Origin: Rhodococcoides corynebacterioides NBRC 14404
Lineage (GTDB): Bacteria > Actinomycetota > Actinomycetes > Mycobacteriales > Mycobacteriaceae
Direction of reading: 5' to 3'
Length of the DNA: 64,000 bases
Assembly: GCF_001894765.1 (NCBI RefSeq)
Contig: NZ_BCWV01000003.1
Coordinates: 248,001 to 312,000, forward strand
Shown in pieces: positions 1 through 12,500 of this stretch. The position numbers and the translations under genes were made by a program. The first letter of the stretch is position 1, and every line of letters begins with the position of its first letter. The notes below the pieces were generated by a model, which saw only the letters and a list, made by a program, of their open reading frames with translations, was not told where the DNA came from and searched no databases.

Positions 1-3000
1 AGTTCGAGCATGTCGCCGCGTTCGGGGTCGAGGCGCGCCATGGCGGCGTCGAACTCGCGCCTCAGGACGTCCGCATACCCGTCGGTGCCCGGCTCGGACC
101 CGGTCGCCAACGGGATCCGACGGATGCGCGAGGCCAGGTCGTACTCCCCCGCCGGGGGCACGACCAGCGCGTGCCCCGCGACGTCCACTCGGGCCCGCAG
201 CACGTCGTGACGCTCGACCACGGAGGACAGCACCTCGGTCAGGGCGTCGGCCGTGACTCCCTCGGGCAGCGTGAGCATCAGCGGCATGACGAAACCGGAC
301 CAGTCGCCGCCGCGCTCGACCATCTTCTCCGCGACGGGAGAGAGCGGAGCGATGCCCACACCGTCGTCGGCCACGGTTGCCGACGAGCCGGGTCCGCGCG
401 CATCGACGGCCGCGGCGATGGCCGAGACCGTCCTCAGCTCGAACACCTCGCGTGCGGTGAACGCGACACCCGCGGCGCGGGCCCGTGCCACCAGCTGCAT
501 CGACACGATGGAGTCGCCGCCGAGTTCGAAGAACGAGTCGTCCGCACCGACACGGTCGATGCCGAGAACCTCCGCGACGACCCCTGCCACCGTGATCTCC
601 GTCGGGGTCGACGGCGCACGGTACGTCCCGGAGGACAGCTCGGGCACCGGCAACGCGCGGCGGTCGGTCTTGCCGCTCGCCGTCGACGGGAACGAGTCCA
701 GAACGGTGACGACGTCCGGAACCATGTAGCCGGGCAACACTCGTGCCGCGGCGTCGGTCACCGACTGCGCCTCGACGGTGGCTCCGGCCCGCGGCACCAC
801 GTATCCGGCGAGCACGCTCGCCGCGCCGATCTCGTGCACCACCACGGCGGCCTGCGCGACATCCGGGTGACCGGCGAGCACGGACTCGATCTCCTCGAGC
901 TCGACGCGCAGACCACGCAACTTCACCTGGAAGTCGACGCGGCCGACGAACTCGAGTTCGCCGTCCTCGGTCCACCGCACCAGGTCACCGGTGCGGTACA
1001 GACGCTCGCCCGCGCCGTCGAACGGATCGGCGACGAACCGCTCCGACGTGAGGTCGGCGCGCGAGGCGTACCCGCGGGCCAGCTGATCGCCGGCCAGGTA
1101 GAGCTCGCCGGCCCCGCCCGGGGCGACCGGACGCAGTCGGTGGTCGAGCACCCGCGCGGCGACGTTCCACGCCGGGTGTCCGATCGGCATGGCCGGCCCG
1201 GCGACGGACGCCACGCTGCCGTCGACCCCGACGGCGTCGAAGCTGGTCGCGTCGACGGTCACCTCGGTGGGGCCGTACAGGTTGACCACCCGCGCGTCGG
1301 TCACACGCCGGACCCGCTCGGTGAGCGCGACCGTCAGTGCCTCACCGCCGGAGAACACGGTGCGCAGCGAGCGCAGGGTGTCCGGTCCGAGTTCGGCCGC
1401 GGCGTCGACGAAGAGCGAGAGCACCGACGGCACGAACTGCACCACGGTGACGCCGCGGTCGGCCACGATCCGCGCCATGTAGGCGGGGTCGCGGTGACCG
1501 TCCGGCTCGGCGACGACGGTGCGGGCACCGACGACGGACGGGGCGAAGAGCTCCCACACCGACGCGTCGAAGGTGAACGGCGTCTTCTGCAGCACCACGT
1601 CCGACTCGTCCAGCGCGAACTCGTCGATCAGCCAGAGCAGCTGGTTGACCAGCGCGCCCTGCGTGACCTCGACGCCCTTCGGCACACCGGTCGATCCGGA
1701 GGTGAACAGCACGTACGCCAGGGAGTCCGGCCGCACGGCCCCGCGTCGGTCGGCGTCGGTCACCGGCGCCTCGGACCGACCGTCGGCCAGCGTGGCGACG
1801 TCGACGTAGTCGACGCCGGCGATCCCTGCGGTCCCGGCGGCGGCGATCACGCAGCGCGGCGACGAGGCGTCGAGCACCGCGCGGGTGCGGGCCTCCGGGA
1901 TGTCCGGATCGATCGGCACGTACGCCGCCCCGGCGGTCGCGACGGCGGCGAGCGCCACCATCAGATCGACCGAGCGCGGCAGCGAGATTCCGACGCGGTC
2001 GTCGGGCCCGACGCCGCGGTCGACGAGACCGCGAGCCACCCGGGCAACGCGGGCGCCGAACTCGGCGTACGTCAGCGACTCGCCGGCGAACTCGACCGCC
2101 ACGGAATCGGGCGACTGCCTCACACGATCGGCCAGCAGGTCGGCCACGGTCGTCGTCGGGACGTCCCGACGCGTGTCGTTCCAGGTCTCGAGCACGGCCC
2201 GACGCTCGTCGGTCGACAGGACGTCGATCTCGCCGACGGACGCCGACCCGCGGGACGCGACGGCCTCGAGAATCCGAGCCAGTCGTGCGGCGATCGCGGT
2301 CACGTGCGCCTCACCCAGGATCGCGGGCACGTACTTCAGCGTCACGTGGAGCGCGGTGTCGGTGTGCGCGAGCACGGTGAGCGGGTAGTGCGACGCGTCC
2401 TCGACGTCGGCGCCGGCGAACTGCATGCCGTCGATGTCGGTGGTCTCGTCGATCCCGGCGCTCTCGATCGGGTACGACTCGAACACCGTCAGCGTGTCGA
2501 ACAGACCCGCCGTCCCCACTGCCTGCTGGATGCGCGGCAGCCCCAGGAAGTGGTGCTCGATGAGGTCGGCCTGCTCGGACTGGATGCGCTCGAGCAGCGC
2601 GTGGACGGACTCGTCCTCGTCGAGGCGCACCCGTACCGGGATGGTGGTGATGAACAGGCCGAGCATCGACTCGATGCCGCTGATCTCCGGCGGGCGGCCG
2701 GACACGGTCGCGCCGAAGACGACGTCCTCGGACGCCACGGTGCGGGCGAGCAGGATGCCCCAGGCCGCCTGCACGATCGTGTTCATGGTGACGCCGCGTT
2801 CGCGTGCCACGGCCGAGAGAGCGTCGGAGACGCCGTCGGGCAGCGCGACGTCGAGTTCGGCCGGGACCACGTCCACGCCCTCGGCGGGCGGGTTCGGCGC
2901 GAGCAGTGTCGGCTCGTCCAGCCCGTCCAACGCATGGGTCCAGGCGGTGGTCGCCGCCGCGAAGTCCCGCTCCGACAGCCAGGACAGGAAGTCCTTGTAC

Positions 3001-3579
3001 GGCCGCACACGCGGCAGCACCGAGCCGTCGCCACGGGCGGCGTACAGCACGATGAGGTCCTTGAGCATCAGCGGCATCGACCAGCCGTCGAGCAGGATGT
3101 GGTGGTTGCTCACCGAGAAGACGTACGACGACGGGCCGGTGACGATCATGAGGAAGCGCATCAGCGGCGGCGCGGCCAGATCGAAGCGGGCGACGCGATG
3201 CTCGTGCAGCAGCGTCGCGACGGTCTCGTCCCGCGTCGCCGGGTCGGCGTCCGTGAGATCGACGGTCCGGAAGTCGATGTCGCGCACCGGGTCCGCGAGG
3301 TCCACGACCACCTGCACCATCGCCCCGTCGGGGTCGGTGACGAAGCCGGCCCGCAGGTGCGGGTGCCGCGTGATCAGGGCCGCGGCCGCGGCACGCATGC
3401 GCTCGATGTCGACCGACCCGGTCAGCCGCAGTGCCACCTGAGCGGTGTAGACGTCGGTTCCCGCGCCGTCGGCACCGATCTCGCCGGCCAGAACCGAGTG
3501 GAAGAGCATGCCCTCCTGCAGCGGGGCGAGCGACCAGACGTCGGAGAGGGTCGGGTAGCGGTCCTCGAGCCGATCGAGC
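1..3579 (-). other. NRPS module 9: C(D-accepting)-A(Gln/Glu)-PCP-E, truncated by window edge
   Basis: The C domain has NHHILLDGW near 3095, as expected after module 8. The A domain (about 2180-660) has code D-A-W-Q-F-G-L-V-D-K. This is one substitution from DAWQFGLIDK, which from memory is linked to Gln/Glu in Pseudomonas lipopeptide synthetases. The PCP (near 515) has GGDSIVSMQ. About 120 residues of an epimerase follow (APLSP, then a SSVVERHDVLRAR-like helix) before the window ends, so a D-residue is expected. More modules or a thioesterase must lie to the left. Confidence 0.85.
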
Positions 3580-6500
3580 ACCGGCTGAGTGACGGACACC
3601 AGCGGTACGTCGGACGGCGTGAGCCCGCCGGCGTCGGGACGACGAGCGTGGTCGGCCAGCGCCGTCGCCGCGTCGACGAACAGGTCGGCGAGACGACGCG
3701 CGTCGGCGTCGGACAGCACGCCGGTGGCGTGGGCGAAGGACGCGGTCAGCACCGGACCCGATGCGGTGTCGGACGTCGCGGCGTTGATCGACAGCACGGC
3801 CGGGACCACCATGCCGGGGTCCTGGGCGCCGCCGAGCTGTCCGCCGTCGGAGGCGGGCTGCCACCCGAACGCCGCGTACTGCTCGGTGTCCGCACCGGCC
3901 GGCCCGGAGACGCGTCCGAGGTAGTTGAACCCGATCTCGGGTGACGGCAGGGCCGCCAACTCGTCGGCCGTCGCCGCGTTCAGATGACGGAGGAGTCCGT
4001 ATCCGATGCCCCGCTCGGGCACGGCGAGCAACTGTTCCTTGACAGCCTTGACGGCCGTGCCGGCGGCGGGACCGCCGCGCAGTGCGTCGTCGAGATCGGC
4101 GTCGGTGACGTCCAGTCGCACGGGGTAGAGCGTGGTGAACCAGCCCACCGTGCGACCGAGGTCGGCGGCGCGACCGACCGCGTCCTCCTCGCGTCCATGG
4201 CCCTCGAGGTCGAGGGTGAGTGCGCCCGCGTCCTGCCCACGCTCACGGCGCCAGGCGCCGACGGCCAGGGCGAGGGCGGTCAGCAGCGCGTCGTTGACAC
4301 CGCCGCCGTAGGCCTCGGGCAGCGGACCGAGGAGTGCCTCGGTGACCGGGACGGGCAGCTCGATCTCGAACCGGTCTGTCGTCGACACCGTGTCCACGGC
4401 CGGATCCACCGGCCGCGATCCCAGCCGGGGGCCGGCGTCGGCGAGGACCGAGCGCCAGTGCGCCAGTTCCGCGACGCGGGAGTCCGACGCGGCCTCGTCC
4501 ACCAGAGCGTGTGCCCAGGTGCGCATCGAGGTGCCGACGGCGGTGAGCGACGGCTCCTGGTCGCTCGTGACCTGCGCCCAGGCGGTCGCGAAGTCGGGCA
4601 CGAGGACGCGCCAGGAGACGCCGTCGACCACCAGGTGGTGGATCAGGACGAGCAGTCGGCCGGTGCCGCCGGCGGCGGGGTCGAACCAGACGATCTGCAC
4701 CATCCGGCCGTCGGCGGGCGAGAGCCGCGCGGCCGCGCGGTCGAGTTCCGCCTCGGCGAGGGCGACGAACTCGTCGCTGCCCGGCTCGGCGTCCGCGACG
4801 ACTCGGGTGACCACGTCGGCGGGGTCGATCGCCCCGGCCGGCAGGACCTCGAGCGTGTCGACGCCGAGTCGGGTGCGCAGCTGGTCGTGGTGGTCCAGGA
4901 CCGCCGCCACGGTGCGGTGCAACGGGTCGGCCGTCACGCCCTCGGGCAGCGTGAGGAACACGGCCTGGGAGAACCGGTCGTACTCACGACGGGTGTCGAC
5001 CAGCCAGCGCATGATCGGGGTGAGCGGCATCGTGCCGACACCGCCGCCCTCGATCTCGGCCAGCGTCTCACCGGCGACGGCGTCGGCGGCGAGGGTCGCG
5101 ACCTCGGCGAGCGCCGCGACCGTCCGCCGCTCGAAGACGTCACGGGCGCGGAAGAGGACGCCGGCGGCCTTCGCCCGGGTGACCAGCTGGATCGAGACGA
5201 TGCTGTCGCCGCCGAGGCCGAAGAACGAGTCGTCCACACCCACGCGCTCCACGCCGAGCACCTCGGCGAACAGCGCGGCGAGGGTCTCCTCCATCGGGGT
5301 CGCCGGCGCGCGGTACGTGTCCGCGGCGGAGGTGAAGACCGGTTCCGGCAACGCGCGGCGGTCGAGCTTGCCCGCGGGCGTCAGCGGCACCCGGTCGAGC
5401 ACGACGATCGACGACGGCACCATGTAGCCGGGCAGGGATGCCCCGACGTGCTCGGACAGCGCCGAGACGTCGACGGTGCGGCCGCGCACGGGCAGGACGT
5501 AGGAGACCAGGACGGTCTGGCCGGTCTGCGACCGCTTGTGCCCGACGGTGACGGCGAAGTCGACGTCGTCGTGGCGGCCGAGCACGGAGTCGATCTCGCC
5601 GAGCTCGATGCGGAAACCGCGCACCTTCACCTGGAAGTCGCTGCGCCCGACGTACTCGAGGTCGGCGGCGGACGAGTCGGCGCCGGAGTCGACCCACCGC
5701 ACGACGTCACCGGTGCGGTACATCCGCGCCCCGGGCTCGCCGAACGGTGCCGCGACGAAGCGTTCCGACGTCAGCGACTCGCGGTCGTGATATCCCCGCG
5801 CCACGGACGGACCGGCGACGTACAGCTCACCGGGCACGCCGACCGGGACGGGCTGCAGACGCTCGTCGAGCACCGCGAGTTCCACGCCGCGCGTCGGGCC
5901 ACCGATCGTGACCGGGCGCTCGGGCGACATCGGGACCGACGACGTGCTCCAGATGGTGGCCTCGCTGGGCCCGTACAGGTTGAACATCCGGCGGCCGGGC
6001 GCCCAGCGGCGCATGACCTCCGGCGGGCACGCCTCGCCGGCCACGGCGAGGACGGCGAGCTCGTCGAGCCCGGACGGGTCGACGGTCGTCAGTGCGGCCG
6101 GGGTGACGAAGGCGTGGGTGACGTGCGCGCCGCGCAGCAGGTGGACCAGGTCCTCGCCGCCGATGATCGACGTCGGGGCGATCACCATGGTCGACGCCGC
6201 GGCGACCGCCATGAGGATCTCGAAGACCGACGCGTCGAAGCTCGGCGAGGCGAAGTGCAGCACCCGCGACTCGGGGGTGAGGCCCATGCGCTCGCGCTGT
6301 TCGACGACGACGTTGGCCAGGCCGGTGTGCGTGACGACCACGCCCTTGGGCCGTCCGGTCGAGCCGGACGTGTAGATCATGTACGCGGCGTCGGTGAGGC
6401 GCGTCGGGCGAGCCGGTGCGGTGAGCGGATCGGCGGCCTCGATCTCGGCGACGGTGTCGGGGTCGTCGAGCGCGATCCAGCGCGCCGAGTCCGGCAGGGT

Positions 6501-9500
6501 GCCGACGGACGACGCGAGCGTCAGGCCCACGGTCGCCCCGGAGTCGGAGACCATGTACTCGATGCGGTCCGACGGGTAGCCCGGGTCGACGGGCACCACG
6601 GCGCCACCGGCCTTGGCGACGGCCCAGAAGGCCACGACCGAGTGCACGGAGCGCGGCAGCGCGGAGGCCACCACGGTCTCCGCCGTCACGCCGCGGTCGA
6701 CGAGCACGCGGGCGAGACGAGCTGCGCGCGTGTCGAGTTCGCGGTAGGTGACCCGCTCGTCGCCCAGCATCACGGCGACGCCGTCCGGGTTCGCGGCCAC
6801 GGAGTCGGCCAGCAGGGCGGCGAGGGTGCGCGGCTCGGCGTTCTCCGGACCACGGACCGGCAGCAGCTGCCGACGCTCGTCCGCGTCGAGCAGGTCGATG
6901 TCGCCCACGGCGACGGTCGGGTCGGCGACGACGGCCTCGAACAACCACACCAGTCGGTCCCCGAGCCGCGCGACGGTGTCGGCGTCGAACAGGTCCGTGG
7001 CGTAGGTGATGACGGCGTCGATGCCGGCGGGCGACCGGTCCTCGCCCACGTTCTCGGCAAGGGAGAGCTGCAGGTCGAACTTCGAGGTTCCGGTTCCACC
7101 CTCGAGTCCCTCGACGGTGAGGCCGGGGAGCTCGAGCCGCGCCTGCTGGTTGTTCTGCAGCGCCAGGGCCACCTGGAACAGCGGCGAGTGCGCCGTGGAC
7201 CGCTCGGGGGCGATCACCTCGACCAGTCGCTCGAACGGGATGTCGGTGTGGGTGAACGCCGCGAGGTCCGTGCTGCGGACTCGCGCCAACAGATCGCGGA
7301 ACGACTCCGCCGGGTCGATCTGCGTCCGCAGCACCAGGGTGTTGACGAACATGCCGACGACGTCGTCGAGCTTCTCGTCCGGGCGACCGGCGATGGCGGT
7401 GCCGACGGCGATGTCGTCGGTGGTCGACGAGCGCGCGAGCAACACCGCGAGGACTGCGTGCACCACCATGAACAGCGACGCGTTGTTCCGACGCGCCAGA
7501 TCGTCCAGTGCCGCTTGCAGTTCCGCGGGGATGGTGAAGGTGTGGTCGGCGCCGCGCATCGACTGCGTCGCCGGCCGCGGGCGATCGGTGGGCAGGTCGA
7601 GGGCGTCGGGCAGACCGTCGAGTTCCCGCGTCCAGAACTCGAGCTGACGCGCGGCGAGCGACTCGGGGTCGGACTCGTCGCCGAGCAGTTCGCGCTGCCA
7701 CAGGGCGTAGTCGGCGTACTGGACGGCCATCGGTGTCCAGCCCGGCTCGCTCCCGCTTACGCGGGATCCGTAGGCCAGCATGATGTCTCGGGCCAGCGGC
7801 GCCATGGACGCGCCGTCCGCGGAGACGTGGTGGACCACGAGGACCAGCACGTGGTCCTCGGGTCCGGCGCTGAGCAGCCCGGCCCGCACGGGCACACGCT
7901 GGGCGACGTCGAATCCGCCGGTGACCAGCTCGGTCACCCGCGCGACGATCGCCTCGTGGTCGGGCAGGTGCTCGACCTCGACGTCGGTCAGCACGCCCTG
8001 CTCGGCGAGCCCCTCGGTGGTGAGGATCCGCTGCACCGGGCCGTGCCCGTCGTCGGGGTAGTAGGTCCGCAGCGACTCGTGCCGGTCGATCACGTCCTCG
8101 ACGGCGGCGCGGAGGGCGTCGACGTCGAGCGTGCCGGTGAGCCGGATGACCATCGGGATGTTGTACGCGGCCGACGCGGTGTCGAACTGGTTGACGAACC
8201 ACATCCGGGACTGCGCCGTGGACAACGGGATTCGCGCCGGACGATGCTGCGCCGTCAGGGCCGGGCGGGCCGTCCCCGAACCGCCCGAGTGCTCGGCGCG
8301 CGACGCGAGACCGCCGACGGTGGGCGCCTCGAAGAGCTCGCGCACCCCGAGGTCGACACCGAGGGCCTCGTTGATGCGCGCGACCACGCGCGTCGCGCTG
8401 AGAGAGTTGCCCCCGAGCGCGAAGAAGCTGTCGTCCAGACCGACGCGGTCGGTGCCGAGGACGTCCGCGAACACCGACGCCACCACGTCCTCGACGGGGG
8501 TGCGCGGAGCGCGGTACTCGCCGCCGCCGAGCTCGAACTCGGGCTCCGGCAGGGCCTTTCGGTCCAGCTTGCCGTTGACGTTGAGCGGCATCGCGTCGAG
8601 GACGACGACGGTGGCGGGCACCATGTACGTCGGCACGCGCCGACCCACGAAGTCCAGCAGAGCCGCCGTGTCCACGACGGCACCGCTGCGCGGCACCACG
8701 TAGCCCACCAGCTGGTCGCCGGTCCGCTGGTCGCCGCGGACCGCGACGACGGCGGAATCGACGTCGTCGTGCGCGAGCAGCGCCCGCTCGATCTCCTCGA
8801 GCTCGATGCGGAAACCGCGCACCTTCACCTGGAAGTCGCTGCGGCCCACGTAGAGCAGCTCGGAGCGACCGGACCCGTCGGCGGCACGGGTCCAGCGGAC
8901 GAGGTCGCCGGTGCGGTACATCCGCGTACCCGGTGCGCCGAGGCTCGCCGCGAAGGGATCCGCGACGAACCGCTCGCTGGTGAGATCCGGGCGATCGACG
9001 TACCCGCGGGCCAGCTGATCACCCGCGAGATAGAGCTCACCCGTGACTCCGACCGGAACCGGGTGCAGACGGTCGTCGAGCACGTAGACGCGGCTGTTCC
9101 ACTCGGGACGTCCGATCGGCACGGACGAGTACGCCGACTGCTCGGTCGGCGACACCGGATGGTGCGTGATCGACACGGCGGCCTCCGTGGGTCCGTAGAG
9201 GTTGTGGAGCTCGACCTGCGGTGCACCGGAAGCGGACCCGTCGCCGAACACCTCGAACACGCGCCGCACGGTGTCCGGGGTCAGCGCCTCGCCGATCGCG
9301 AGGATGCGGCGCAGCGAGGTCAGCCGGGCGGGGTCGGCCACGGCGAGGAACGACGCGAGCAGCGACGGCACGAAGTGCGTCGTCGTGATGCGTCGGTCGT
9401 GCACGAGGTTCGCGAGGTACACCGGGTCGCGATGCCCCTCGGGCTTGGCGACGACGAGCGTCGCGCCGACGGTCGGCGCCCACCAGAACTCCCACACCGA

Positions 9501-12500
9501 CAGGTCGAAGGTCGCCGGCGTGCGCTGCAGCACGGCGTCGTCGGTGGTCAGCGGGTACTCGAACTGCTTCCAGCGCAACTGGTTCGCGATGGCGCCGTGC
9601 GAGATCGCCACACCCTTGGGTCGGCCCGTCGAGCCGGAGGTGAAGATCAGGTAGGCGGTGTTGTCGCTGCGCAGCGGGCGCACGCGGACCGCGTCGGTCA
9701 CGCGCGCGTCCGTCACGGGAACGGTGTCCACGTCGAGCGTCCGCACGTCCGCGGGCAGGTCCACCGGGCGGGCGGAGGACGTCAGCACGACGGCGGGCCG
9801 CGCCGTCTCGAGCACGTACGCGGTGCGCTCGGCGGGGTGGTCCGGATCGATCGGAAGATAGACCGCTCCCGCGACCGCGACCGCGTACATGCCGACCAGC
9901 AGTTCCACGGACCGCTCGAACGCCAGACCCACGACGTCCTCGGTACCGAGGCCGTCCTCGATCAGCCGCGTCGCCACCGAGTGCACTCGCGCGGCGAACT
10001 CGGCGTAGGTCAGCTCGGTGTCCTCGAACACGATCGCGGTCTGCTCGGGATGCGCCGCGACGGCGTCGTCGAACAGGCTCGCCAAGGTGGCGGGCGGCAG
10101 GTCGACGTCCGTGGCGTTGCGCTCCTGCAGCACCGCGCGCGTCTCGTCGGCCGAGAGCATCGGGAGGTCGCCCACCAGCGCATCGGGATCGGCGACGATC
10201 GCGTCCACCAGCCGCACGAAGCGGTCGGCGACGTCGCGCACCGTCGACTCGTCGAACAGATCCAAGGCGTAGGTGAAGATCGCCGACATGCCGGCCGCGA
10301 CGCCGTCGTCGTAGAAGTCCGACAGGATCAGGTGCAGGTCGAACTGGGCGTTGTCGCCCTCGACGTCGAGCGCCTCGATACGCAGATCCGGCAGCACCAG
10401 CTCACCGCGCTCGATGTTCTGGAAGGACAGGCCCACCTGGAAGAACGGGTGACGCGCCGTGGAGCGCACGGGGTTGAGCACCTCGACGAGGCGCTCGAAC
10501 GGCACGTCGGCGTGCGAGAACGCCGCGAGGTCGGTGTCCTTCACCGAGTCGAGGACGTCGCCGAACGACGCGCCGAGGTCGACCTGCGTCCGCAGGGCGA
10601 GGGTGTTGACGAACATGCCGACGACGCCCTCGAGCGCTTCCTCGCCGCGACCGGCGATCGGGGTGCCCACGGCGATGTCGGTGGTCCCGGACAGCCGCGC
10701 CAGCAGCACCGCGAAGGCAGCGTGCGCGGCCATGAAGGTGCTGGCGCCGTGGTTGCGCGCGACGGCCTCGAGGCCACGATGCGCGTCGGCGGACAGCGCG
10801 AACTCGACGCGCTTGCCGCGCAGCGACTGCACCGGCGGGCGCGGGCGATCCGTCGGCAGCTCGAGCTGATCCGGCGCGTTCGCCAGCGCGCGGCGCCAGA
10901 AGGACACCTGCGCGTTGAGGACCGACGACGGGTCGTTCTCGTCGCCGAGCACCTGACGCTGCCAGACGGCGTAGTCGGCGTACTGCACGGCCAGCGGAGC
11001 GAACTGCGGGGCCTGCCCGGCGGCGCGCGCCACGTAGGCCGTGGCGACGTCGCGGACGAACGGTGCCATCGACTCGCCGTCGGCGGAGACGTGGTGCACG
11101 ACGAGAGCCAGCACGTAGGTGTCGGCGGCGGTGCGGTAGAGACGCACGCGCACCGGCACCGCGGCCGTGACGTCGAAGCCGCCGGTCGCCAGCTCGTACA
11201 GGTGGCCGGGCAGTGCGTCCTCGGTGACGTCGATCGGCGTCAGGTCCGGAGCGACGTCGGCCGCGGGCAGGATCACCTGCACGGGACCGTCGGCGGTGTC
11301 CGGGTAGACCGTGCGCAGCGACTCGTGCCGCTCGAGCACATCGGCCACCGCGGTGGTGAGGACGTCGACGTCCAAGGCGCCGACCATCTTCACCGCGAGC
11401 GGAATGTTGTACGCCGCACTGTCCGGATCGAAACGGTTGAGGAACCACATGCGGGACTGCGCCAGCGACAACGGGATGCGCTCGCCGCGCGGCACCCGGC
11501 CGAGCACCGGGCGGGCCGTGGTGTCGGCGGCGCGGTCCGCGAGAGCGGCAGCCATCTCGGCGACGGAGGGAGCCTCGAAGAGTTCGCGGACCCCGACCCG
11601 CGAGCCGACGACGGCGCCCGCTCGGGAGACGACGCGCGTCGCGGACAGCGAGTTGCCGCCGAGCTCGAAGAAGCTCTCGTCGACGCTCACCCGGTCGAGG
11701 CCGAGGACGTCCTCGAAGACACCCGCCAGCGCACGCTCCAGATCGGTGGTGGGAGCGCGGTATTCGGTCCGGGTGGTGACGAACTCGGGCTCCGGCAGCG
11801 CGCGCCGATCCAGCTTGCCGATCGGGGTCAGCGGGATCTCGTCGAGCACGATCACCGCGGACGGAACCATGTGCGCCGGGAGGTGGTCGGCCACCACGGC
11901 CGTCATGTCCTCGGGCTCGATCACGGCACCGGGCGCGGGCAGCACGTAGGCGGCCAGGGCGGTGTCGCCGTCGGGGCCGGGAGCGCCGACGGTGACGGCG
12001 AACTCGACGCGGTCGTCCGCGGAGAGCACCGCGTCGATCTCACCGAGCTCCACGCGGAAGCCGCGCACCTTCACCTGGAAGTCGCTGCGGCCCACGTACT
12101 CCACCGAGTCGGCGGGCACGTCGTGGCGGCCGCTCCACCGCACCACGTCGCCGGTGCGGTACATCCGCGAGCCGGGTTCGCCGTACGGGTTGGCGACGAA
12201 GCGCTCCGCGGTGACGCCGGGACGCTCGTGGTACCCACGAGCCAGCCCCGGACCGGTGAGGTAGAGATCGCCGCGCACGCCCCGGGGCACCGGCCGGAGC
12301 CGGGCGTCGAGGATCAGCGCCGACACTCCGCGGAGCGGCGATCCGATGGTGACGGTGTCACCGTGTGCGAGGGCCGGGGTGATGGTGACGATCACCGTGG
12401 TCTCGGTGGGGCCGTACGCGTTCCGGAGTTTCCCGGACCATCGGGTGGCCAGCTCGGGCGGGCACACGTCGCCGCCCACGACCACCGACCGCACGGTGTC